Source: Liopterus haemorrhoidalis (Eukaryota > Arthropoda > Insecta > Coleoptera > Dytiscidae). Taken from it: 64,000 nucleotides of DNA. Positions 46,303 through 56,820 of this stretch are shown one piece after another. The translations under genes were made by a program, and so were the position numbers. The notes beneath the pieces were generated by a model that searched no databases, was not told the origin of the DNA, and saw nothing but the letters and a program-made list of their open reading frames with translations. Where the stretch lies: NCBI GenBank assembly GCA_963971575.1, contig OZ020611.1:181476071-181540070 (forward strand). The letters run 5' to 3'. Each line of letters starts with the position of its first letter. Positions within the stretch are counted from its first letter, which is position 1.

Positions 46303-46549
46303 AAGAAACAAATTAAAAGCTTTACGAATTGAGTTAAATGCCTAAGAAAGGGTATAAATACTTACATCAAGTACCTGCTAAATCTTTATTGTCCAGTATC
46401 TCACCATACAGTTCGACCTACGGTGACATTGCTACTGTGAGCTTATTATACATACAGCTTCAATTCAGATTCTAGATTTGGCTAGAAAGGGGGTTATACG
46501 ATTTACAGAGTGGTACACAATAGCCAACTTTCTCCTATTACTCGTGTCT

Positions 46550-47830
46550 GTCAGTCTATATGGTAAAAATTGTAGCCAAACGGCTTGCGTAGAAAGTTGA
46601 AATTTGCATTGCTTGTACAACTCTATGACCCACATATAGAAAAACTATTAAGTGTTAAAAATAACATAATGAAAAAAAAAATGAATTAGGAAAAATATAA
46701 ATAAATATGTATACAACGAAAAAATAAATACTTCTTTTTTAATTTTGAGTGGGATATCAAATGAATTCACTTAATGCGTGGAAACGCATACAGGAAAACT
46801 AGTTCAAAAAACACATCGCCGGTAAATATATACAAATATGAATTCAACGAAAAATTAAGTTTTCAAGGTTTTGTAGATATGACCAAAAAACCCTTATACC
46901 GTCATTTTTTCGTCTGTCTATCTGCCTGTTCGGTAAAAATTGTAGCCAAACGGCTAAACTTAGAAAGTTGAAATTTGGCATGCTTATACAATCCTTTGAT
47001 CCGCACATATGGAAAAATATTAAAACATCTAACAAACATATCCCCCTAAAAATATAAACAAATATGAGCTCATCGAAAAAATATATATATATATATTTTT
47101 TTTAAATTCTGAGTAGCGTATCAAATGAAAGCCCTTAGTACGTGGATTAACGACAAAATCTTATTTTGATGCTATTATTGCCAAAATTGTGCGAAAAAAT
47201 GTTTGACTCACACCCTGTAGCCCAGATGGTTTAAACTAAAAATCTGAAAAAATTCTAAGTAATGTACATTGGTGTGAACCGGAATAGTACAAAAGGAATT
47301 TTTGATCAGATTATGTTTTCGGAAAATAACGCATTTTTTGTGTTTTTTGGTTGACGATGTACAAAAGTTATAGTTTTGTAACACACCATACTAGAAGGCG
47401 TATCTTGGTTTAATGGTTAGCTTCCTCATTTGCTACCCATCAAACTAGGGTGCGCTCCCGGGCAGAAGAGACAGTTTTATTTTTTGTTTTTTTTTTTCCA
47501 TTTTTATTTTGTTTAAATTATTTAGTCAAAATTCAAGTTATATTTTGGCACATGTGCATTTAATTTTTAAGAGCGTGTATTTAATAACCAGTTGAAATTG
47601 GAATTATATTTTCATTCTGTGTCTTGTATACGAAACCATAAGGGCGGAGCATATGACACCCAATGAAAGCCATAGGCGCAATTTTCAAAATCTTAATGAA
47701 CCTTACTATATATATAAAAAAAAAATATTGCACATATTTAGAAACCTAAATAATGGTATTAGGTATTCGAATTAAAATTAACAAAAACATATTTTAAAAA
47801 TAAATTTGTTTTTAAAGCTCTTAGATTAAC
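46550..47830 (+). repeat. repeat X cluster (copies 4 and 5)
   Basis: Two tandem copies of the GTAGCCAAACGGCTxxxxxTAG arm (about 46550-46700 and 46890-47050) precede the region matching 16240-16600 in reverse. This is followed by the tRNA-like TGGTTTAATGGTTAGC/AGGGTGCGCTCCCG box (47400-47465) and the 3' body up to about 47820. The family thus spans more than 900 bp where complete. An 11-fold (TA) tract lies at 47082-47098. Confidence 0.6.
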
Positions 47831-47910
47831 AGACGATAAATTATTTTAATAGTTTATTTTGCCGTGGTTACTACAAAGCAAAATTTGTCCTACACACTCA
47901 GCCTTCATTC

Positions 47911-49287
47911 TCAGGCTACCTGTACCTCATGACAAAGTGCCACTAGAGTCTGTGGCGGATGAGGTAAATTTATCAATTTTCTACCCATAATGTCCCATAC
48001 GTGTTCAATGGGTAAAAGATTGGGAGATCTTGGTGGCCAAGGCAACAATTTGATTAGAATCAGTGGCGTATCCAGGGTACATGATTAGGGGGGGCACTAA
48101 TAATGTTAGGCAGGCCGAATGCGGCCCGCAACCTATTTTTTACGGCCCCTGAAGCGTTACTGAAAAACAAATGTGTTTATTTAGGATAAAAACATATTTA
48201 ATAATGTAAAATTTCAAGGAGCCCTTCAGGATATTTGAAGTTCTGTCACTGCTTATCATTTTGATACCCCTGCTGTTGAATATTATAAAGAGATGATAGT
48301 TTCATTATTTGTTGATAAAAAAAATGTGTTTATTAATCCATGTATGAAAAACTTTCATTTGATATCCCTCAAAATTTTAGTACATTTGAGATCGCTCAAA
48401 TTATCCCTCAATATTTGTTTTTTTTTCCCCCGGTATATATTTTTGAATTCACGTGCCCCAGTGCCCCCTCCCCTGAATTCGCCAGTGATTAGATTACACT
48501 CAAAGTAGTCCAACGCAACTCTGGCTACTTGTGGTCGCGCATTGTCTTGTTGAAACAGCAGATTGCGGAGGGTCCTGAGGTAGGGTAGACCATGTGTTTC
48601 CACTACTTCCTGAATGTAACTCTGGGCAATCATGTTGCCTCTGATGAAGACCACAAGTGACCTGCTGCTATAAGCAATAGCCCCTCACACCATAACTCTA
48701 ACGGTGCGGTGCACTGGCCTTACCACATAAAATTGAAGATCACGTCTTCCACCACGTCGCCTTCTCACTCTTGCCCGGCCAACATACATACCCAAACAGA
48801 ATCTGGATTCGTCGCTAAAGACTACCGTATTCCATTCGTGGTTCCATTATAGTCGTGCTCTGCACCACTCCAGTCGGTTACGTTGGTGCTCAGAGGTGAG
48901 GAGTAACACAAGATGAGACGGTATGAAATCAGATCAAAACGTCTTATTGCGGCGATAAACAGTTCGCATCCCAGTAGACTTTCCATGTTCTGTAAACGAT
49001 TGGTCTGCAACCAACCGTGTGGAACTGAATCGGTCCCTTAGAGCCAAAAGTGTATGGCGGCGAATTTCGCGTTCTGTAGTTTTTCGGCGACGTCTTATAC
49101 CTCCTACTCTTCGTGTTCGGCCTTCCTGGAACTATGCCCGACAACAACCCACCACAGTATTGAGACTCCGATTCATCCTAGTGGCAATTTATCTAAAGGA
49201 TAAACCAGCTTTTCGCAGACGCACTATTCGCCCCCAATAAAATTCACTAAGTTGATGAAAATTTGCGTGTCTTCTCACTCTAGGCAT
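47911..49287 (-). pseudogene. Tc1-like transposase split by a hAT MITE
   Basis: The ATG at 49287 gives MPRVRRHANFHQLSEFYWGR, then IVRLRKAGLSFRQIATRMNR (helix-turn-helix). A RTRRVGGIRRRRKTTERE hinge, VVFSDESRFCLGMYVGR (first Asp) and LLFQQDNARPQVARVALDYF (second Asp) follow. The protein is then interrupted by the MITE at 48061-48487 and resumes with KLLPWPPRSPNLLPIEHVWD (catalytic Glu), ending at TGA 47911. At least three internal stops exist besides the insertion. The usual SPD of the last motif reads SPN. A TIR-like end lies at 49483-49515; the opposite end was not found, probably lost at repeat X. Confidence 0.85.
48053..48495. mobile_element. hAT MITE, 427 bp, inside Tc1 transposase
   Basis: The element spans 48061-48487 with ends CAGTGGCGTATCCAGGG and, inverted, CACTGGCGAATTCAGGGG. 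The flanks ATTAGAAT and ATTAGATT form an 8-bp duplication with one change. Removing it and one duplicate rejoins the transposase frame between ECNLI and KLLPWP. It holds a GCGGCCCGCAACC motif common in hAT elements. Confidence 0.85.
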
Positions 49288-49482
49288 AATAACTCAAATA
49301 GATCAAATAAACTCTTAGAAATGTACTGTACGAAAATCAAATTCTCACTGTAGCTACAAAGGTCCATTCTAGCCTATTATGTTTCAAAAACAAAAATGTG
49401 TTAAGATAAAAACAGTGTATCGATATGGTTGAAAAACTGATCGTTTCTGCAATATATTCATAAATAATATTCATAAATACTG

Positions 49483-49515
49483 CGTGTTCTTTTTTTAATG
49501 TCACACAGTATAAAA
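49483..49515 (-). repeat. Tc1-like terminal inverted repeat (right end)
   Basis: Inverted, the sequence reads TACTGTGTGACATTAAAAAA followed by AGAACACGCAGTA, a typical Tc1-like end about 195 bp upstream of the transposase start. The matching left end was not found. Confidence 0.5.
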
Positions 49516-51964
49516 ATAAATTCCTTAAACATTAAAAAAAAAAAAAAAAACTACGGAGAGGAATTTGATTTTATTCGGGTAACCAACGAGCTAACAATTT
49601 TGTAGAGTTCAGAAAATTTTCAGCATGAAGAAACATTTGAAATTTTCACATATATAAAAATTAACGAATTAGAGAAAGCATTATTGCAAGATTTTAAATT
49701 TTGTGCACTAATTATTATTATTATTACTTACAGTTATTACTAGCAAGGTTAGAATTTTTGATAAAATATTATAATTATTATAATTACTTTTTTTTTGCAA
49801 GAAAAACAGTCTTATTGATAATTTAAGATAATTTATAATAATTTAAAAAATATATAATAAAAGAAAGAGAAATTTAAAAAAATGCTGCTATAAAAAGTCA
49901 CGGCACGACAATGGAAGATCTATTTAATTGATATTATTTCTTGTTTATTATCATTTATAATTGTTATTATTAAATTTTTAATCACTTTGTTAGATAAATA
50001 TTGTTGACAGAAAAATCTTTCCGTTTCAACAGAACATAGTATAGATTAGGTTTGTGCAAGTTCATTAATATCCTAATGAAAATTAATTTTTTTACGGTGG
50101 TTGTTTTAATTGTCTCATTAATTTACTTCATGCAGCAATTTAGCAGCAAATTAAAAAAGGGATACGATGAAAAAGATACCCGCCTACGGGTATAGCACAG
50201 AAAACAAAATAAAAATATCTACCCATAAAATTGTAAGCAAATATTTTTATTTTATATCATAATAAAGAAGTAGTTTTAGCATCGTTTTCATTAAAATTTT
50301 AACAAATTGTTTTAAAGAAGTGGTTCAAAATTAATTTTGATTTATATTAGATTGCAAAATTATAATTCATTAATCCAGATTTTCGATTATGAACTAAATT
50401 AATAGTAATTGTGGCGCCCACTCCCAGCCTAAGTAAGGTAGGGTGGCCAGACAGTGACACAAATGGTCTTCACTGCAGCGATTACGTAGGACCACCAGCA
50501 GAAGGCTGGAATATAGAATTGAAAACTGGTGATGTGACACGAAGACGCACCGAGTTGAGTACCTGGGGAAGACACGGACGATTTAGAGGAAAGGGAAGGA
50601 AATATAAACTCTTCTGCTCCTAGGGGCTGCTCTAGGAGACTAACACAAGGGAAATAGTAGCCCTAGCTGGGGTGTAGACGGGTAAAATCCTAGGCTCACA
50701 AGTAATGGCTATGGAGGAACCAAACCTAGAAAATCCCACGATGTTTCTGAAAACCCTAGCCAAGCGACAAACAATGCGGAAAACGTTCATCAACACGATG
50801 GGTGTATCACATAAATAAAATATAGCACCACAAAAATAATATTATATAAAAAACAGATAATTTATAAGAACAATAAAGATTAAATACAAAAAATACTGAT
50901 ATTAAACATAAATTCAAAATTAACAGAACACGTTATCAAGAGACCAGCGTTTGCGAACAAAAAAGTACAAGTTACGGCGGTGACGCGATAAATTGCAGAA
51001 TAGAAATATGTGATATAACAATTATTAATAAACAATGAATTAGAAGGAGAGGGACATTGGAGCAAGAAGAAAAAAATGAGAAAAAATATTGCAAATTGTA
51101 AATTGTATTGTATTGTACGTGATTAATTGTTGGATTGATTTTTCTATTTTTTGTAATGGTTAATACCCTGAACGCCGCAAGGCCTATGGGATAAAGAATA
51201 TATATATATATATATATAATAAACAATGAATTTGAATCCATGTAAAATTGTGGCACTGGTATCCCAAAAACATGTTCCTGGGTCCTCGGATGGTTCCTTG
51301 GCAGGTGTAGATACACAAAAATTTAAATGATGACACCAAGAGGGTGTAAAATCACGTAAACCGCGATAGAGACGCGTAATTTAACTTTGAAACTGTTAAT
51401 AATATTTCGGCAAGCGAAGTATTCACTAAGCAGGTCAGTATATGAATGATTATATGAAAAAGTAATGTTGAATCCGGTAGGTAGCGGCACTCAACATTTT
51501 TTAAAAACACAAAAGGTTTTTATGTTTTAAATTAAATTAAGTGAATTTAATTTAATAATAATAGCGGCCTTACGGGCGCGACTGTAATGATTGCAGGGGC
51601 GGCTGGTTTATTAGGGCTACAACCCTGCAGCCTTTTGTCTTGCAAGAATTAAATGAATTTATTTTTTAAAACCTTTCAAAATGTCATTGTTTTATTTTCT
51701 CTAAGCTTATATAATTTTCAAACACAAACTTCTGTGATCACATCTCATTTGACTCATTTATGAGTTGGAACATGCAATTAGGCATGAGCCTAAGGGCTCC
51801 ACACATTGCAGCTCAAATCTGCTAGAGCAGTAGTTCTTAACCTCTTTAACCCCATTCACTCTTTTCACCGTATGTAAGTATGTCATTTTTCATTCCCAAG
51901 ATTATCTGGCAAAAAGTGCATTCCACATAATATGCATACTTCTCTTCTACTTCTTCATGAGCCT
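49516..51964. other. unassigned interval
   Basis: Mostly AT-rich. 50410-50800 is less AT-rich with an ORF at 50411-50623 (GWNIELKTGDVTRRR and GRHGRFRGKGRK segments) that I do not recognise. It may be a decayed element. A short (TA)n tract lies at 51200-51219, and a 17-A run at 49533. Confidence 0.4.
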
Positions 51965-52480
51965 TCATTTATCCAATTTTGAACATAGGCCTTCCACAAT
52001 TCTTTCCACTCTTCTCTGTTGTAGGCCAATCTATACCAAGCAAATCCAGCACGTCGCTTATTGTCATCACTCCATTTCATTTGCGGCCTTCCTCTTCTCC
52101 TCTTTCTTTCCCAAGGATGCCACAGCTGAGTTATAGTGTTCCAGCGATTATCTGTTTGTCTGATGTTGTGGCCCGCAAACTGTCATTTTAATGTTGCAAC
52201 CCTTTCGATTACATCCGTTAGCCTTGTCTTCCCTCTTATCCATTCCTTGGTCTTTCCATTTGCCTCTGTATAGTTGCTAGTTTATCGACAATTTTCCTTG
52301 TTTAAGTCCATGTTTGTGCCCCGTATGTTATTACCGGTAAAACACATTTGTGATAGACTTTAGTTTTTAGGTGTTGAGATATTTTCTTATTTTTCAGTAT
52401 GAGGACAATTTGCCAAATGCCACCCAGCCAAGTTTGTTTCTGCGATATATTTCCGCTTCTATATTTTCTTTTCCAGGTCT
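51965..52480 (-). pseudogene. RTE-like LINE, C-terminal region
   Basis: On the minus strand the order is KENIEAEIYRRNKLGWVAFG, TKVYHKCVLPVITYGAQTWT, then KERKRRRGRPQMKWSDDNK, AGFAWYRLAYNREEWKELW and KAYVQNWI. This is the conserved C-terminal part of a large insect non-LTR family. The element is split: a MITE lies directly upstream at 52484, and the preceding RT piece is at 54320-54570. Several stops occur. Confidence 0.75.
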
Positions 52481-52483
52481 AAT

Positions 52484-52616
52484 GCCCGGTTGCATAATAG
52501 TCTTAAAACTAGATGTAAGCTAAAACTCGATGTAAAACACATAATTGCTTAGCAACGCAATGCGTTTTAATTAGTTTTAGTTTACATCTCGTTTCAAGAC
52601 TTTTAAAAAACCGGGC
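52484..52616. mobile_element. MITE, 133 bp, ends GCCCGGTT
   Basis: Imperfect inverted ends of about 40 bp, GCCCGGTTGCATAATAGTCT and, inverted, GCCCGGTTTTTTAAAAGTCT. Both continue with similar AAAACxAGATGTAAxCTAAA segments. It sits in the LINE remnant. No clear target duplication was seen. Confidence 0.7.
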
Positions 52617-53706
52617 CTTTGGGTTTGTCCTAAGCAGACATATTGTCAAGTAGGTGGTTTGATTGAAAAGCAACTCCTGTTTTTAACAATACAATTTATT
52701 AAATATATATCACATTTACAATGTTTTACCGTTGTCAATGTAATTGTATGAATCTCTCCATGAAGTTGAGGAAGTCCTCGGTCCACCCCGTGTTGGGCAG
52801 GATCTACCCATCAGGGAGTCGATGAGCCTGGAGAAGCCTTTTCCCACTCACATGGTACTGTTTGCTTGGCTCACCAGCTTTACGAGTATCTGATGTCGGT
52901 GTATCGGTCGTCACCGTGTGGAGTGGTACGTGTAGAGGAGTTGGCTAGGTTCCTCTGCCCTGATGCCGTGCGACGTCCATCCATTTGTGCTAGTAGTTGA
53001 CCTAGTTCCAATATACATTCATCATGACAAATATTTTCTTATTACGAAAATGCGGCGTATACATTTCGTAATCAGGTAACATATGCCAGACGCTGACAAA
53101 TAATTCTTTAACCAAACAGCTGAACGTCTCAATGTCTAGATGTCACAATTCTGACCTAGGATTACCTTTGTGACAATATTGCTCCACTTTTAAAAGTGCG
53201 TTCCCATTTAGATTTTTGTTTATTAACATGCATACCATAGTACTGACAATATTTTATTTTTTCCATGTTAATACACACACATTTATACGGATTATAATTA
53301 CATTAAAGTTTTATAAATTTAATAGCAACAGAAAATATTGATGGATTTTAAAACCTGAATAAAAATAGTTTTTTTTTGTATTAATAAATAATTACTTAAC
53401 AAACTAAATTGAAGCATACTTCAATAAACAAAAAATCAATAGAATTTACTCCTTATTAGAAGTATTTGAATTGTTCCGCTGCGGTGATAAATTCTGATTA
53501 TATCAGCGGGATAATAACGTTCAGATAACTGCAATGCTCCAACTGTATTCCAACAGTTTGAGTCTGTTACCTCAATTCTCCCCCGAAAACCCTAAAATCC
53601 CTACTTGGGGGAATACCTCCCTGGTTCAGCACCTCTGTGTTAGAGTATACATTAGGTGTGTAAAAAAAATAATAATATTCTTCCTATAACAACTTTGACA
53701 ACTTAT
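52617..53706. other. unassigned interval interrupting the LINE
   Basis: 52740-53000 is less AT-rich without a recognised frame. The rest is AT-rich. Together with the mariner fragment it separates the two halves of the RTE-like LINE. Confidence 0.4.
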
Positions 53707-54000
53707 CTACAAATCGACATTGTCCTCCTCGCAGTAGTTCTCTTTTCTCCCACTTTCCCCCACTCCTGAAAGCAGTACTGGAACTCCAGAACTGAGTCTT
53801 AAATGGTCGGTTACAAGTTTCTGGATATTTCTTGGAAGTATTTTTACGTGGATTTTAATTCTTAGGAATAGGAAGAAGTCACTCAGGCAGGGGGAGTAAA
53901 GGAGTTGCGAAACCACAGGAATCGTCTTTTTCACTTCAGGTACAGAGAGTGTCGTATGACAAGAAGCGTTGTCTGATGCGACATCTAAAAGTCAGCAACC
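53707..54000 (-). pseudogene. mariner-type transposase C-terminal fragment
   Basis: The minus strand reads SDNASCHTTLSVPEVKKTIP, then LLYSPCLSDFFLFLRIKI and ends ENYCEEDNVDL. This matches the HDNAPAHTA...PPYSPDLAPCDFFLFP...GNYFEGDNV end of mariner/SETMAR-type transposases. The second catalytic Asp (DNA) is kept; the last motif reads SPCLSDFFLF. N-terminal parts are absent. Confidence 0.7.
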
Positions 54001-54319
54001 TCAGGATAGACACACATGATCCTTTTCCTGGGTCTTTCGAGAACTTCTCGGCACGAAAACGAAAAATATCGTTCCCATCTTGATGTTCACACCTTATTAT
54101 ATTTTTTTGAAACCAGTTTTAGCCAAAATAAAATACAGTTCTATTGTATAATGTTATTAATTGATTGTCCCAATTGCACCGGCACACTAAAATACACATT
54201 ATTGGCGGCACTATAGAGGTGTCCAGAGGGCCCCCTCATATATGGGCCTCAAATATGCTTGGAGAAAATTTTAGATAAAACAAGGTATAAATTCTAGCGC
54301 ATTATGCCACCTTTCTGTT
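54001..54319. other. unassigned interval
   Basis: No recognised feature. An ORF at 54016-54216 shows no domain. Confidence 0.3.
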
Positions 54320-54570
54320 GTCCATGATGCAAGTACGTATGCTAGTACTGGCATGGCTATTTTACTGGATTATATCCAGCTTCGTTTCTTCCAGTGTTTA
54401 TCGTTTCGCCAGAAAAGTTGTTTTAACCAAGTTACCCAGATATTTATTTCCATTATCGCTTATAATTACTCCTAGATATTTGAAGGTTATACTCAATCTG
54501 TGCTCCCTCTATTTTTATGCTGTGGTGCTTCTTATCGTGGCTGATAATCATGGTTTTACTTTTTTATGAA
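54320..54570 (-). pseudogene. RTE-like LINE RT fragment (post-YADD)
   Basis: The minus strand reads KTMIISHDKKHHSIKIEGAQ, IEYNLQIF, then NNFSGETINTGRNEAG, as expected just after the RT catalytic site. It precedes in protein order the fragment at 51965-52480, so both probably belong to one element later interrupted by about 1.7 kb. Confidence 0.65.
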
Positions 54571-55131
54571 TAATTATTTTTGTAGAAAATGAAAGATTAT
54601 TACAAAATTAACGATATTTCTTTTTTTTAATTTCATCTTTTGGTGTACTTTCGGTGTACATATATATATCTATTCAAAAAGTTGTGCCCCTATTTCATAT
54701 TTCCTGAATCCTACAACCCCCCACCCCCACCAAATATCATAAGCTAGCGTCGTCACTAATGCATATATAAACCCTGCTGCGTGCATTAATACAGATCACC
54801 GAAAAAAATGCATTACAGACCACTGTAAATCTATTATAAATAATGTAGACGCAATATGTGATACGTATACGATATTTTGTTGCATACTCTCTATTTATAT
54901 TTTACCCCGTACTTGAAAATAATTAGCACATTTTTGTGAACAAATTTCACAATTCTATCAAATGTGTTCCTTCAGATGTATTAGTATTAGTGGGCGCATG
55001 TGACCCAATAATAAAGCTAGAAAGTATTCACATTTAGAGGTTCAAAAGAAAATAAATGATATACGCACATTAAATTGTACATGTAGCAGGTCGTAATCTT
55101 GATTAGATAAGTTACGTCCGTAAGTTAGTAA
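54571..55131. other. unassigned AT-rich interval
   Basis: No recognised feature. Confidence 0.3.
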
Positions 55132-55192
55132 TTATAGTTGATAGATAATGGGATTCGGACCAGTCAGCAAATAAAACAAATTTATTAATTTC

Positions 55193-55229
55193 GCTTACGT
55201 TTCGATTTAATTTAAATCTTCATCAGAGC
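55193..55229 (-). ncRNA. hammerhead-like motif, left arm
   Basis: On the minus strand: GCT, CTGATGA, one A, stem II GATTT-AAATT-AAATC, GAAAC, GTA, AGC. AC/GT forms a minimal stem III with cleavage after GTA, and GCT/AGC forms the base of stem I. All core residues CUGAUGA and GAAA are present. The only irregularity is one unpaired A before stem II. Confidence 0.55.
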
Positions 55230-55756
55230 TACAAAGATGTATAGAATTAATAACTTAGTAAGTTTACATTTATAAAAATATAATATTGTTCAAATTTAAC
55301 ATGTCAAGTAGTTAAAACAAGCATTACAAAAAACATATCAAATATTAGTCAAAGATTAAAAAACAATGTTAAATTTACAATACCTTAGTTAATTAGTCAC
55401 TATATAAAATAACAATTTAAAATTAATAAAAAATACATCATATGGTTCGGTCATTGAACTCAGAGATAAGCTAATGACTGGACAATATGATGTATTTTTT
55501 ATTAATTTTAAATTGTTATTTTATATAGTGATTAATTAAGTAAGGTATTGTAAATTTAACATTGTTTTTTAATCTTTGACTAATATTTGATACGTTTTTA
55601 CTCTTTAATGTATAATTATTTTGTTATATTTTAAATTCCGACAATTTTGTAATGCTTGTTTTCACTACTTGACATGTTAAATTTGAACATTATTATATTT
55701 TTATACATGTAAACTTACTAATTACTTACTAATTACTTACTTATTAATTCTTTGTA

Positions 55757-55793
55757 GGTCTGATGAAGATTTAAATTAAATCGAAACGTAAGC
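55757..55793 (+). ncRNA. hammerhead-like motif, right arm
   Basis: The right arm has the same CTGATGA, GATTT/AAATC stem and GAAACGTAAGC as the left arm. Stem I is weakened because GGT replaces GCT before the core. The core itself is unchanged. Confidence 0.5.
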
Positions 55794-55854
55794 AAAGTTA
55801 ATAAATTTGTTTTATTTTCTGACTGGTCCGAATCGCATTATCTATAAACTATAA

Positions 55855-56820
55855 AATTATAATGTTTCTTAAAATTTAAGTCCTATAATTTAAATTACAG
55901 TTAATGCTTATTTTTAGTAAAATTGAAATGCAGTTTGTTACCATAATACATGTATGGTCAAATTTTGGTCCGCGGAATAGATCTGGCCTGCGAAATCATT
56001 TATGTGACCCACATGGCTATTTTCTTTTTTTTATCACTTAACCTGCTTTCTTTGTTTTACTCATAACTTCGTTCCGCTTTCTTTTTTTTTTGTCAAGAAT
56101 TCGATGTCCTTGTTGTAAATGTTCTCTGGCCCACGTTAATCAGATCAATTTTGTAAAAAGTTACTATAATAGTTGCTGTGTAGTAACGTTACTACAAGAT
56201 AAAATTTATAGTGATTTTCATAGTAACTTTAACATTTTTCGTATTCTGTAGTATCCAATTGTAGTGACGTCGCTATGAAAGTTATATCCTAGTAACAGTT
56301 ACTAGGCAAGGAATGAAGTTAGTAACAATATGAGCAATACGCACGCCCATTGGTGGTACACAGATGACAGTTGAGGTTAAAAATGTCAAAAGATTGTATT
56401 GTTTACATTATTTTGTTTCATAAATAATTATCTGTTGGCTAGGCACCGACAGACAATTTTAGTTATTTTTCAGTAGCTGAAATTCCATCAATAAAAACAT
56501 CCAATTCACTAAAGAAAATCAATTCAATAATTTTTACTAACTGGATTTAACTATCAAATTTCAAAACCAACAGGTATTCAAAATTTACATAAAACCCACT
56601 CATACACACACTTAATAATTAATAATTATCACTTACACGGCCGCTGTACGCCGAGTGTTTCCACCTTTTGCTTAAAATTTGGGCGCCGTATGACTATGCG
56701 TACGTCCTTTAAAGTTTTTGAAGAGTCATTTGGACTCTGTATTACCGTTTTATACCGCTGTAATGTTAAGCGGCCATTGTTCGACCATTGTAAAGTCGCC
56801 GTTTATTTTTACTTGGGTAG
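55855..56820. other. unassigned interval
   Basis: No gene was recognised. 56155-56330 contains repeated TAGTAAC/GTTACTA motifs in both orientations, possibly the stem of a small foldback element. No boundaries could be set. Confidence 0.35.

Larger units (their letters stand above)
45302..46537 (-). mobile_element. pogo-like element, copy B (internally deleted)
   Basis: Spans 45304-46535 with TA on both sides. The ends are GGGGAAACTAGGC and, inverted, GGAGAAAGTTGGC. It is colinear with copy A in the opposite orientation, including the GTACCxxxxGGTxAATTGTAC-type palindromic segments near each end. It contains an extra 54-bp retroposed insertion at 46237-46290. It is more decayed than copy A in the coding part. 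Confidence 0.85.
55132..55854. mobile_element. Penelope-type 3' ends, 720-bp inverted pair
   Basis: Arms of about 310-370 bp (55132-55442 and 55484-55854) are reverse complements with scattered differences around a spacer of about 42 bp. The right arm has an extra stretch near 55605-55650. Reading outward, each arm has CTGATGA, a GATTT/AAATC stem and GAAACGTA. It ends with an AATAAATTTGTTTTATTT segment like the 3' ends of Penelope-like elements. No coding part remains. The outward arrangement of 3' ends is the same as at 366-654 and 19558-23401. Confidence 0.6.

Noticed and set aside
47911..49287. Loss of the last catalytic residue through SPD to SPN
   Set aside because: In Tc1-type DD34E transposases the last catalytic residue is the Glu in PIE, which is kept. 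The SPN change alone does not show inactivation.
50408..50425. LTR primer-binding site (TGGCGCCCACTCCC)
   Set aside because: No LTR boundary or gag/pol sequence is next to it. The match alone is too short.
55190..55265. Alternative type III hammerhead using CTTAC/GTAAG
   Set aside because: A longer stem III can be drawn in the left arm, but it needs a bulged C and the right arm does not support the same stem I. The minimal stem III reading fits both arms better.
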